From positions 1 through 28,088 of IMG/VR virus record IMGVR_UViG_3300037628_000128: a DNA stretch of 28,088 bases, one strand, 5' to 3'. Origin of the DNA: a virus. The notes beneath the pieces were generated by a model. It was given only the letters and a program-made list of their open reading frames with translations. It was not told the origin of the DNA and did not search any database. Each line of letters opens with the position of its first letter. The first letter of the stretch is position 1. The position numbers and the translations under genes are program-made. Below, in pieces: positions 11,992 through 20,120 of the stretch.

Positions 11992-13758
11992 CTATGGTTG
12001 CAAGTTCATTAGTGCAGCTAAACCGGATGTATTATCTTGAGTTCTTGCATCAAGTCTTTGCTGCGGAGTTGCGGGGCCAAAAGCGCCACCAAATGCCGCA
12101 GAATTTAACAAGTTACCGATTAACTGCTGCTGGTTTTGCCCCTGCTGTTGAGCTAACTGCGCTTGAGTAAATCCGCCTTGTTGGGCAATGTTACCGGCTT
12201 GAGTACCTTGGCCCGTTGCGATATTCGAAAGTAATCCACCTAATTGAGCCTGATTACTTCCTGCTGCGTTTCCTGCATTCTGGAATATTTGAGCTTGATT
12301 AGCTCCACCGCTGCCGATGATATCACTAAAGCCTGAGCCTTGTTGTTGCTGAAGATTTGATAGTCCGCCGGTTGTATTGCCGATTGTGTTGGCTATATTT
12401 TGACCAGCGTTAAATCTTAATCCGCCTATTTGGTTACCTGCGCCGCTTAATAGGTTGGCTACGTTCGTACCGGCTTGATTCTGGATGCCTGCACCTTGGC
12501 CCGCTAATTGAGTAGAAAACCCTGCACCTTGACCAAGCAATCCCGCCGCGCTTTGTCTCAATGCTGTTTGATTTCTGCCCGCCGCAATGCCCGCCTGATT
12601 TGCGTTATTAGCGTTTGCAATACTTGCCTGTGTTCCAAGTTGAGCATTTTGTAAATTAGCTTGTTGCGTCAATCCTGCTTGTTGACCAGCTAACTGACCC
12701 TCAAGACTTCCGGCTTGACCTAATAATTGACCGGCTTGACCTGCTGCCTGTAATCCTTGACCAGCTAATTGACCCGCCGCCGCCCGTTCTTGCTGTAAAT
12801 TTTGGCTTGCTAAACCTTGACCAAATCTTGCTAATTCTCGACCAATAGCTCCACCACCTAAACCACCGGTCGCCGCGTTTTGATTGATTATTGATTGCTC
12901 GCCTTGCTCTCTCAAAAATGCTTGAGCAGGGTCATTAATTCTGGCTTGGTCAAATGCTTCCTGACCTAACGCACCGCTTAAAGCTAGCTGCCTTTGTTGA
13001 CCTTGCAATCCTGCATCTTGGAATTGTTGAATGCCTTGTACACCCTGTTGGAATTGATTCTGTCCGGTTGATTGGTCTAAGCTTGCCGCCGCTGCTTGTT
13101 GAGCTGTTGCGCCACCTCCGCCACCAAATCCACCGCCACCACCGCCGAAACCGCCACCACCTTGTAAGATGTTAACGCCTCGATTAATGCCTTGTTGACC
13201 AGCTCCAAATCCAGCTAATAACGTGCCTAGTGCGTTTTGTTGACCGGTTTGAATAGCATTTGCACCGCCGAAAGCGCCCGCTTGTATGGCTTGCTCTGCA
13301 CCGCCTAAACCGAATTGTTGCTGGGGTTGTTGGGCGAATTGCTGAGGTTGGTTTGGGTTTTGTTGCTGTATATTTGTTCCTCTCGGTATTCCACCTCCAG
13401 GAGCAGGAGTAAAGCCTGGGTTATTTCCCGCTTCAGGTCTTATTATATGACCTCCAGTTTGAGGTGAGTTTGGGTTAATTCCTGGGGTATTCATCCCCGC
13501 TACTGGTTTTTGTGGCGCTGTTAGTCGAAGGTCTAAGCCTTGACCGTCCGGCCTCACCGCGCCGTTAGCTATAGCCATCTGCCTCAACTGTTCGGCACTT
13601 GGTCGTGCTCCGCCGCTGAAATCAAATCCGCCTGGTATAGATGTATTAGCTTGACCAAATTGGTTTTGCTGTGGAAGCCCAACACCCACCGGTCTAAATG
13701 GTGGAGTTTGTCCAGGTATCGGTCTGCCCGCGCCTTGAAATTGATTAAATCCTACCAT
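11992..13758 (-). CDS. Gln/Gly/Ala-rich putative ejection protein (588 residues)
   Basis: Very biased protein. Residues 1-140 are Gly/Pro/Gln-rich and disordered (FQGAGRPIPGQTPPFRPVGV). A polyglycine block GGGGFGGGGGGFGGGGG sits near 200-216. The remainder is a long series of short Ala/Gln/Gly repeats such as QLLGQAGSLEGQLAGQQAGL, with an approximate 11-residue period suited to amphipathic helices. Proteins of this kind sit where P22 has gp7/gp20/gp16 and are expected to be packed in the capsid and ejected with DNA. The DNA is correspondingly rich in TTGACC and CCGCCA runs. ATG overlaps the previous stop (TAATG); GAGG site upstream. Confidence 0.6.
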   Translation of the reverse strand: MVGFNQFQGAGRPIPGQTPPFRPVGVGLPQQNQFGQANTSIPGGFDFSGGARPSAEQLRQMAIANGAVRPDGQGLDLRLTAPQKPVAGMNTPGINPNSPQTGGHIIRPEAGNNPGFTPAPGGGIPRGTNIQQQNPNQPQQFAQQPQQQFGLGGAEQAIQAGAFGGANAIQTGQQNALGTLLAGFGAGQQGINRGVNILQGGGGFGGGGGGFGGGGGATAQQAAAASLDQSTGQNQFQQGVQGIQQFQDAGLQGQQRQLALSGALGQEAFDQARINDPAQAFLREQGEQSIINQNAATGGLGGGAIGRELARFGQGLASQNLQQERAAAGQLAGQGLQAAGQAGQLLGQAGSLEGQLAGQQAGLTQQANLQNAQLGTQASIANANNANQAGIAAGRNQTALRQSAAGLLGQGAGFSTQLAGQGAGIQNQAGTNVANLLSGAGNQIGGLRFNAGQNIANTIGNTTGGLSNLQQQQGSGFSDIIGSGGANQAQIFQNAGNAAGSNQAQLGGLLSNIATGQGTQAGNIAQQGGFTQAQLAQQQGQNQQQLIGNLLNSAAFGGAFGPATPQQRLDARTQDNTSGLAALMNLQP

Positions 13759-14405
13759 TATACTAACCTCTGAAATGGGGTTGCTCTACCGCCTAAGCCT
13801 ATTTCTTGAAATGGGTTTATACTTTGTTGGCCGGTATTAAATGGGCTTGCTCTACCACCTAATAAATTAGCCGGGTTAGCTTGCTGAGGCCCGTCGACTA
13901 TTTGCTGATTAGGGTTACCCAAAATTGGCGGTTGAATGCCAAGAGCTTGATTAATCGATTCGAACTCAGGTAGCTGTTGTTGAAACATACTAGGGTCTGG
14001 TTGCTGTACTTGTTGAGCTTGCAATCCTGATAGGTCCACGTTACCGCCTAAAATTGCCTGAATTTGTGGGTCTAATCCAGCTAACAAAGTATTCTGAGCG
14101 TTAAGATTTCCACCACCAAATGCATTCAATTGAGCGGGTATTGTTTGCCCGAATATATCTAAAGCACCTTGGAAACCTTGCTGCTGATTCTGTTGAGCGC
14201 TGTTAAATAGCGGGATAGCTTGAGAGCGTGCTAAATCTGCAGCTTCTTGCGTTGCTTGGAGTGCTGCTGCTTGGCCTTTCTCTTGGGCTTTCGCTGCTCG
14301 CTTTGATGCTTTGTTTGACGAGTGAGCGCCGAATAGACTACCAACACCCGCCGCGATTCCACCAATTGCGCCGCCGCTTAAACTCGATAATGCTGTACCT
14401 ATCAT
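13758..14405 (-). CDS. Putative small ejection protein (gp7-like position, 215 residues)
   Basis: N-terminus MIGTALSSLSGGAIGGIAAG then VGSLFGAHSSNKASKRAAKA gives a Gly/Ala-rich hydrophobic segment followed by an Ala/Gln/Lys helix. P22 gp7 also has a hydrophobic Gly/Ala-rich N-terminus, which is cleaved during maturation. The C-terminal third is Pro/Gln/Asn-rich and repeats the motif LGGRA(S/T)PF twice (about 177-184 and 203-210). GAGG lies before the ATG, and the gene starts straight after the gp14-like gene. It is the first of four compositionally biased virion proteins. Confidence 0.6.
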   Translation of the reverse strand: MIGTALSSLSGGAIGGIAAGVGSLFGAHSSNKASKRAAKAQEKGQAAALQATQEAADLARSQAIPLFNSAQQNQQQGFQGALDIFGQTIPAQLNAFGGGNLNAQNTLLAGLDPQIQAILGGNVDLSGLQAQQVQQPDPSMFQQQLPEFESINQALGIQPPILGNPNQQIVDGPQQANPANLLGGRASPFNTGQQSINPFQEIGLGGRATPFQRLV

Positions 14406-14837
14406 TTAAACCTCTCTCGCCATGATAACCAAATCATGCTTTTCATTGTTTTTTAAACATGCCTGTGGGATTCTGCCTGTTACTTTAAAATCGAAACTTC
14501 TTAAATAATTCATAACGTTTTCACAATAGACCGGTACTTTTGCGTAAATCACGCCGGCTAAATGCTCGCTTATCCATTCCCAAATTGCTGCGCCTGCTTC
14601 CTTCGATTTCGCTCTGTGTTTCGGCAAAATGTGAATATGCGCCTCATATGCTTGGCTGGTTTTCTGAGCTAATTGAACGCATCCAATTAAATCGTTGTCG
14701 ATAACTTCTAACCAAATATCATCAATTACATTCACCTTAACCGCTGGTGCGTTATCTTCAGAAATAGCTTCGAATATATCGTCATCGTGAATGATGCTCA
14801 TCATTAGCCCAGTATTTAGACTTCGCTGAACTAACAT
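14406..14837 (-). CDS. gp14-like protein with a GNAT-type fold
   Basis: A 143-residue protein from the ATG at 14837 (MLVQRSLNTGLMMSIIHDDD), which has AAGGGTGG 5-8 bases upstream; an in-frame GTG three codons earlier lacks spacing. LEVIDNDLIGCVQLAQKTSQ, then AYEAHIHILPKHRAKSKEAG and WISEHLAGVIYAKVPVYCEN, then NYLRSFDFKVTGRIPQACLK follow the strand-helix order of GNAT acetyltransferases, including the central I-L-P-x-x-R region. In P22-like phages the DUF2824/gp14 protein between gp10 and the ejected proteins has the same pattern. Catalytic activity is unproven. The start overlaps the end of the preceding gene. Confidence 0.75.
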   Translation of the reverse strand: MLVQRSLNTGLMMSIIHDDDIFEAISEDNAPAVKVNVIDDIWLEVIDNDLIGCVQLAQKTSQAYEAHIHILPKHRAKSKEAGAAIWEWISEHLAGVIYAKVPVYCENVMNYLRSFDFKVTGRIPQACLKNNEKHDLVIMAREV

Positions 14838-15091
14838 AAAATCCACCCTTGAGTCTTGTCGCCTCCGATATCCGAATCACGTTTGACGTAAAGTATATTG
14901 CCTGCCGTTCCTGCATCATCCATATATTGAGCACCTTGAATTGCTTCTATAACTGTCTCTGGACTGCCTGTGCCGGTTATCATAATTAAGCTAGTAATCG
15001 ATTGCGCCCAACTTCGCATCTCCTGATTTGCTGCGCCTTGACCGTCAACAATAGGGCGTGTGCTTGTTAATTCGTTAACTCTAACGGGCAT
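14831..15091 (-). CDS. Small tail-associated protein in the tail-needle position (86 residues)
   Basis: Starts MPVRVNELTSTRPIVDGQGA, overlapping the gp10-like gene by 11 bases. PIVDGQGAANQEMRSWAQSI resembles the short PIVDxxGxxTxxMRxW segment seen at the start of several phage tail-hub and fibre proteins. In P22 this place is held by the trimeric coiled-coil needle gp26 (233 residues). This protein is far shorter, without heptads, and ends TQGWILC. A short tail plug or stub is possible but unproven. Confidence 0.6.
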   Translation of the reverse strand: MPVRVNELTSTRPIVDGQGAANQEMRSWAQSITSLIMITGTGSPETVIEAIQGAQYMDDAGTAGNILYVKRDSDIGGDKTQGWILC

Positions 15092-16535
15092 TTCCAGGCC
15101 TTATTTTTGCTTCTAACTTAATGATTACGGGCTTAACTGGGTCGCTCATTTCAAATCTGAGCACCGCATAACGTGAAAACTTGCCTAAGCCACGCCAAAT
15201 CATCCGCTTTGAATACTCGCCCGTCTTACCAAATGTTCGCACTATCTCACTGTTAAACTTTCTAGCATCCTTCGATACTGATAGTCTCATTTGTGGCTCA
15301 ACTTCACCGCCCACGCCTGATTCAACGGTTAATTCTAAAATTGGAATAAAGAACGTTTCGCTCTGATTATTAAATGGTGATGTTGTCAATACTCGAACAA
15401 TTGGAAATCCGTATTCCTCATAAGTGTCGCGTGATATAACGCCGATTCGACCGTCTACTGAATCGCCGCATATCAGTCTGTTGTAGGCTGAAACAACCGA
15501 ATTTGCTCGCCATCTTTGATTGACTGCTAAACCGGTAGGCTCTATTACTCTAGACTGTCTCTCATGCCATTTGTTTGTTACCGTGTTAAATTCATATGTT
15601 GCTTGTGGAAATGTGAACGTGACGAAATATGCACCGGCTTGGGCGTAAGTCATTGCAAAACATAAATCCAAATCGCTCTGTGAATAACCGTTGATTACTG
15701 AGTCGATTGCGGTTGTTGAAATCTTTTGAACGTCACTGCCATTGATTAACCAAATCGCTGCGGTTTCGTTTGGTCCTGCACCGAGAAACATAATACCCAG
15801 TGTGGTTTGAACGATTGCATGTTTATTCGTTAGACCTTTGTTTATGATGAAACCGTTGATACGCTGGTAAAATCCCTCCGGAGAAAATTGGAAGACTTCG
15901 AAGGTTTCACTACCACCAATATACAATTGATTCTTGAAAACAATCTGACCAACAATATCATCGGGGTCAACTTCTGCGCTCGCAAAGTCCAAAGCATTCC
16001 AATTTAAACCATCGTTAGCCGCTGACCTTACGAACTTTTTACTGTCAGTAGTTACGTTAAAAAATGAATTCGAGTAGGTTACAGATTGAGGTAAACCGCT
16101 CGCTGTAAAGTCTGGGTCTGATATTTCCGCTAATACGTCGGACGCGTCAACAATGTAACCTTTATTATCAGCGACTATCATTAATTGCGTGCCGTTATCA
16201 GCAAAGGTTGCTCGGTCATCACCGGTTATAGTTCCGATTGTTACCAGGTTAAATGACTCAATACCCTGACCATCAATGACCGAATTTAACCGGTACAAAG
16301 TGGTTTTATTCAAAAAATAAGGTATTCCATTTTTAACATGCGAGCCTCGATTAGCTTCATCCGGCGTTAATCCGCTGGTCTGTATTTGAAACTGTCCCGA
16401 CGTGCCGAATAGATTGTCATTCGATAATGCCGTTTCGGTCTGCGGGATATTCACATACCAGTTAATAGCCTGCTGGTGTGAAATCGGCAAGCTATCACTT
16501 TCATAAAAACCACCGGATATTGGTAATGGGATCAA
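15081..16535 (-). CDS. Packaged-DNA stabilisation protein, P22 gp10-like
   Basis: A 484-residue protein (P22 gp10: 472). The opening segment, IPLPISGGFYESDSLPISHQ then QAINWYVNIPQTETALS, then SHVKNGIPYFLNKTTLYRLN, matches the gp10 family. The chain is beta-rich with repeated strand-turn units (GDDRATFADNGTQLMIVADN, NGIMFLGAGPNETAAIW-like segments), as expected for a beta-propeller-like tail hub that closes the portal channel after packaging. The start codon is TTG, with GAGGC 8 bases upstream and the 535-residue gene's stop next to it. Binds between gp4 and the tail tip in P22. Confidence 0.85.
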   Translation of the reverse strand: MIPLPISGGFYESDSLPISHQQAINWYVNIPQTETALSNDNLFGTSGQFQIQTSGLTPDEANRGSHVKNGIPYFLNKTTLYRLNSVIDGQGIESFNLVTIGTITGDDRATFADNGTQLMIVADNKGYIVDASDVLAEISDPDFTASGLPQSVTYSNSFFNVTTDSKKFVRSAANDGLNWNALDFASAEVDPDDIVGQIVFKNQLYIGGSETFEVFQFSPEGFYQRINGFIINKGLTNKHAIVQTTLGIMFLGAGPNETAAIWLINGSDVQKISTTAIDSVINGYSQSDLDLCFAMTYAQAGAYFVTFTFPQATYEFNTVTNKWHERQSRVIEPTGLAVNQRWRANSVVSAYNRLICGDSVDGRIGVISRDTYEEYGFPIVRVLTTSPFNNQSETFFIPILELTVESGVGGEVEPQMRLSVSKDARKFNSEIVRTFGKTGEYSKRMIWRGLGKFSRYAVLRFEMSDPVKPVIIKLEAKIRPGNAR

Positions 16536-18143
16536 TTATCTAGCCTCGATAGAGAAGAAAGAGTCTAGTTCAGCGGTAACATCTGATGTGTCGGTTATAT
16601 TTGCAACCTGCAATTTAACGTAATCACTTTGATTCAAAACCACGTTACCAAAAATTACCGTATATGCTACATTCCGAGCGCCCTGTAAATTATTAATTAC
16701 TCGAGTTGTTATTTTTGAATCTTCAAATGTGGTAGTAGCAGACCTAAAAACTACTATTTTAATAGCTACCGTGTCACCGCTTCCGCCGACAACAACTATC
16801 TGCCCACTAACCTTATACTCTGTGGGCGATGTTCCTAAATGCCTAAGATGGCCATTAGACGGCGCGTCAAAGTGCTGCAAATCTGAAGCTGTGAATGTAC
16901 CCGATAAATCAACATATGCGCCAGGTGTAGATATTGTTGTTACAATCTCAGCTGTAACAATGCTATCGCCACCAACAAAAGTATTAATTATTCCATCATT
17001 ACTAACCCACTTACTGACTAGGTTTTCAGCTCCTACATTTGGTATTATATTCGTGTCCGATGAATCAAAAACGCCTGCTCGACTAATCAAACAACCGTCT
17101 AGCTGTAAAGTTGACGGATTAACAAAATTACTCGCTGAAAAGTCTATGAAAGACGCCGACGCTGGTAAGTCGATATTCTGATTACTTCTGAATCGCGACG
17201 ACATGATAAAGCCTGCGCCCGCTTTAAATAAAGTGTAAGCTCCATCATCTAAACTTCTGACGATTGATGTGTCAATAAAGTAACCGCCTGACCAAGTTCC
17301 GATAAACTCAAGTTGCGGTTTACCTCCGAACCTTCCAGTACCAACTTCAAGCCCCTGCCGATAACCGGAAATAGATCCTAGACTGGTGCAATCATTATAA
17401 TTAACTCTTGAGAACTCTACAGCATCGCCGCCTGTTGCCGAAACTAGCTCGTATACTTTCGACGTGGCCCCGCTGACACTTATTGCGTAATCTTTACCTA
17501 TAACGTTTCCACTGCCGCCACCGCCTGATATAAACATAGTGTATCCGGCTGCGGTTGAAGTTAGCTGCGAAATGTCGAAACTATAGCCGGCTAAACTTAA
17601 GCCGCCCGCTGGTACAGTTACAGATTGACTGCCCATATCGATAATGCCGTCGATGAAATATTCTTTTGTCGAGTCTAAAACCCCCGCTAAATCTGCCGCT
17701 ACTTTTACAACCACCCTGTTATTTAGTGAATCAAATGACGAACTAAATTCAATAGTATTTCCAACTGTTACGATGGCCATATTTGATTTGGCAACTAATG
17801 ATTTGACAACAGGCGGTGTAACTGTCTCATCAACAATTAACGGCTCTCCTGTTTTATCCCATGTAAAATTCTGTTTTAAGCTAATGCCATTCTGAGCTGA
17901 TAACGCTGCAATAATTCCGTTAGTAGCTTCTATGCCTCGGATATTGTTTATTGCTGTCGATGGCTGCTCTAGGATTGGTACGGCTAGATTTGAGCCGATT
18001 GGCACAATCGTACCGGTAACACCTAAAGCCACCGCGTATGCTGAAAACGGAACAGTGTAATTAGTCGCGTTACGAACAATATTAACTAAATCCGTAGTTT
18101 CAAACGTTTGGACTTGAGTGAAGTCGCTTATCTTTGAACTCAT
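16536..18143 (-). CDS. Fibre-like virion protein between gp4 and gp10 homologues
   Basis: A 535-residue beta-rich protein. N-terminus KISDFTQVQTFETTDLVNIV then RNATNYTVPFSAY resembles the short phage appendage N-terminal motif (ISDLxxxxxxxxxDxxxIVxNGTxYxVxxxxF). A Gly-rich insertion SGGGGSGN lies near residue 210. The middle (about 215-400) contains repeats such as VEFSRVNYNDCTSLGSISGY and SNFVNPSTLQLDGCLISRAG that fit a beta-helix or beta-roll. The C-terminus ends with a jelly-roll-like block (NVVLNQSDYVKLQVANITDT). P22 has no gene at this place, so it is an added appendage or head-tail decoration. ATGA overlap with the gp4-like gene. Confidence 0.7.
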   Translation of the reverse strand: MSSKISDFTQVQTFETTDLVNIVRNATNYTVPFSAYAVALGVTGTIVPIGSNLAVPILEQPSTAINNIRGIEATNGIIAALSAQNGISLKQNFTWDKTGEPLIVDETVTPPVVKSLVAKSNMAIVTVGNTIEFSSSFDSLNNRVVVKVAADLAGVLDSTKEYFIDGIIDMGSQSVTVPAGGLSLAGYSFDISQLTSTAAGYTMFISGGGGSGNVIGKDYAISVSGATSKVYELVSATGGDAVEFSRVNYNDCTSLGSISGYRQGLEVGTGRFGGKPQLEFIGTWSGGYFIDTSIVRSLDDGAYTLFKAGAGFIMSSRFRSNQNIDLPASASFIDFSASNFVNPSTLQLDGCLISRAGVFDSSDTNIIPNVGAENLVSKWVSNDGIINTFVGGDSIVTAEIVTTISTPGAYVDLSGTFTASDLQHFDAPSNGHLRHLGTSPTEYKVSGQIVVVGGSGDTVAIKIVVFRSATTTFEDSKITTRVINNLQGARNVAYTVIFGNVVLNQSDYVKLQVANITDTSDVTAELDSFFSIEAR

Positions 18144-18625
18144 GTGTCAGTTTCCAAAGTTATATTTCTATTCGATTCATCTGTGAGCGTGTCGGTATCA
18201 ACACCAGGATAAAAGTGGTCATTAGTGCTTCCGCCATTCCAATATCCCTCATTACCTGAGCCAATAGGCATGGTATTCGGCATTTGAGTAGCTTCAACAG
18301 TGACAGTTAAATCAAGAATAGCCCGCATTCCGTCCTTAGCATTTGCAGCCAAATCAACCGTCATAGGTGAATCATATTGTTTAGCAAGTTTGATAGCTAA
18401 ATTATATACAATCGCACTCAATGCGCCATCTGGGACCGTTACGATATCAACAGGATTGACTATTTGAGTAAACCCTAAAGACATACCTCTAGCGGCCCAT
18501 TCGGACATCATTCGGTTAAGGTATCGAATGCTAGTTTGCATCTCTACAGACTCAACGGATTGCTCTGATTCTTGAACGAGTAATTCGCCTAGGCTGTCTG
18601 TGATTAATTCGGCTGCAGTTGCCAT
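18140..18625 (-). CDS. Tail accessory factor, P22 gp4-like
   Basis: A 161-residue protein (P22 gp4: 166). The first half is helical: MATAAELITDSLGELLVQES then IRYLNRMMSEWAARGMSLGF and LSAIVYNLAIKLAKQYD. The C-terminal part is extended (YWNGGSTNDHFYPGVDTDTL). In P22, gp4 binds below the portal and is the first head-completion protein added after packaging. The gene overlaps the preceding 45-residue gene (TAATG) and the following fibre-like gene (ATGA). Confidence 0.8.
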   Translation of the reverse strand: MATAAELITDSLGELLVQESEQSVESVEMQTSIRYLNRMMSEWAARGMSLGFTQIVNPVDIVTVPDGALSAIVYNLAIKLAKQYDSPMTVDLAANAKDGMRAILDLTVTVEATQMPNTMPIGSGNEGYWNGGSTNDHFYPGVDTDTLTDESNRNITLETDT

Positions 18626-18762
18626 TAGTCAGCCTTTTTAGCTGGCTTTTTGGCCGCTTTCTTTTTAATCTTATAATCTGGCAGTGCACCACGCTTCATG
18701 CATTCGATAGTGTGGTCATTTACTTCTAGTTCTTTGCCGTGAGGCGTAATAATTATTTGCAT
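18625..18762 (-). CDS. Tiny basic protein between coat and gp4 genes (45 residues)
   Basis: Starts MQIIITPHGKELEVNDHTIE with AGGATTAGATA as ribosome-binding site, continues CMKRGALPDYKIK and ends in a Lys/Ala tail (KKKAAKKPAKKAD). The stop overlaps the ATG of the gp4-like gene by one base. The N-terminal part looks like a short beta hairpin. Short proteins with such Lys/Ala tails are found at this place in related virion operons, from memory; function unknown. It lies just below the hairpin that follows the coat gene. Confidence 0.7.
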   Translation of the reverse strand: MQIIITPHGKELEVNDHTIECMKRGALPDYKIKKKAAKKPAKKAD

Positions 18763-18780
18763 TATCTAATCCTAATTAAG

Positions 18781-18806
18781 TGAAAGAAAGGGAGCCGAAA
18801 CCCCCT
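18781..18806 (-). terminator. Hairpin with short T-rich tail after the coat gene
   Basis: On the leftward strand AGGGGG and CTCCCT pair around the loop TTTCGG (18789-18806), followed by TTCTTTC. It sits 10 bases past the coat stop codon. This looks like a weak or partial terminator that would lower readthrough from coat into the tail genes. Confidence 0.5.
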
Positions 18807-18815
18807 ATTAGGATG

Positions 18816-20105
18816 TTAAGCGATACCGAAACCTTGACCGGCTAGGAATGGATTCATTACACCTAAAGCGTAACGGAGATCTATTCTTACCTTGTTTTGG
18901 TTTTTGGTGAAGTCAGAACCGCGTGAAACACGTAATTGCAATCCGTCTTCAGTGGTAGCCGTAGTATCAACAGAATCCAATTTTTCCATTGGAACACCAG
19001 CTAATACAAACGCGTCACGATGGAAGAATAAGTTAGGTTGAATCAACGTTGTAGCCGCTCCACCCAAGGTAATCACATCACTAGCCGCAATCGCTGAACT
19101 AACAGTGTTATATTGTCCATCAGACTCAAACAATGCTGGACCACTTACAGTCAAGTTACCCGCACCTGATCCATCGAGAGTAACAGTTGTTGTAACTGTG
19201 CCAGTAAATACAATAACACCACCAGCCGCATCAATCATTGGCGTTCGAGTAGCAAGGTTAAGTTTATTTCTAACTGCAACCGTTACCGTTTCGCCTGCCG
19301 CTACAACTAAATTTGCTTGGAACGCTGTGACACCAATAACCTGGGTCATAGTATCCTTTGCGCCTATATAAGTAGCCAGTGGAGTTCCTACGACTGTACC
19401 GCTTCTATCTGCTCCTGTGCCGGTTGTGTAAGATGCAAGAGTGTTAGCGGTTAATACCTTCATACCCGCGTAATCTTCAGAAACAACCGCTTTAGTATTC
19501 GCGCTCATTGCGCCAGTTTCACCACCTAGATTAGTTCGCTGGTTTCCTGCTAAAGCTGTTTGATTAAAAGGATTAACAATGTATTTCCAATTGCCATCTT
19601 GAGGAACACCAGAGGCATTCATAATAGCGCCCGCTTGAGCTACATCTGCCCATGCATCAGCCGCCGCACCTGCACCAATTGCTGTGCCAACATCACCGGC
19701 AAGCATTGATGTATTTTTCATCATAAACTCAGCGGTTTTTAGCTCCAACTTGGTAACTATTCGACGCGCCATATCTTCAAAAAATCTAGGGTCGCCGCCA
19801 TCTTTAAGCGCCTCGTCAAATTCTTTTACGGTTGCAAATACGGTTAATTGGTCTTGTACGGTTGCTGTTGCTTTACCGGTTAGGTATACGGATTCCGTTT
19901 CTGATGTTAAATCACCGTCGGTAGTCTCGGAGACTAGCCAATCGGTCGGGCGTTTAACGTCTACGCTTTCGCCTGAATCGCCGCCAAACTCGCCGGAAAA
20001 CAGTTGCGTGTTAATATTTTTTGAAATTACTCGTGAATTTTCGAAGGGGACAAGAACTTTGTCCATGATTCTACGGTTGAAATTGCTCTCGAAATTATTA
20101 GCCAC
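18816..20105 (-). CDS. Major coat protein, P22-like
   Basis: A 429-residue protein (P22 coat: 430) with a GTG start and a consensus CAGGAGG site 6 bases upstream. MANNFESNFNRRIMDKVLVP, then SGESVDVKRPTDWLVSETTD, then KATATVQDQLTVFATVKEFD and EALKDGGDPRFFEDMARRIV fit the HK97-fold P22 coat family, with the E-loop-like N-terminal part. The central GKVTVAV/TGTVTTTVTLDGSGAG region (about 270-325) likely forms the inserted I-domain typical of P22 coat. It follows the scaffold gene and is followed by a hairpin. Confidence 0.9.
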   Translation of the reverse strand: MANNFESNFNRRIMDKVLVPFENSRVISKNINTQLFSGEFGGDSGESVDVKRPTDWLVSETTDGDLTSETESVYLTGKATATVQDQLTVFATVKEFDEALKDGGDPRFFEDMARRIVTKLELKTAEFMMKNTSMLAGDVGTAIGAGAAADAWADVAQAGAIMNASGVPQDGNWKYIVNPFNQTALAGNQRTNLGGETGAMSANTKAVVSEDYAGMKVLTANTLASYTTGTGADRSGTVVGTPLATYIGAKDTMTQVIGVTAFQANLVVAAGETVTVAVRNKLNLATRTPMIDAAGGVIVFTGTVTTTVTLDGSGAGNLTVSGPALFESDGQYNTVSSAIAASDVITLGGAATTLIQPNLFFHRDAFVLAGVPMEKLDSVDTTATTEDGLQLRVSRGSDFTKNQNKVRIDLRYALGVMNPFLAGQGFGIA

Positions 20106-20120
20106 GTGGGCCTCCTGAAA

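Noticed and set aside
13100-13165. CCGCCACCA runs considered as a noncoding repeat
   Set aside because: They encode the polyglycine block of the 588-residue protein.
16729-17181. Rightward 150-codon frame opposite the fibre-like gene
   Set aside because: No ribosome-binding site and unnatural Ser/Thr/Pro composition from antisense codons.
19684-20118. Rightward 144-codon frame opposite the coat gene
   Set aside because: Antisense shadow of a well-supported coat gene with a strong ribosome-binding site.
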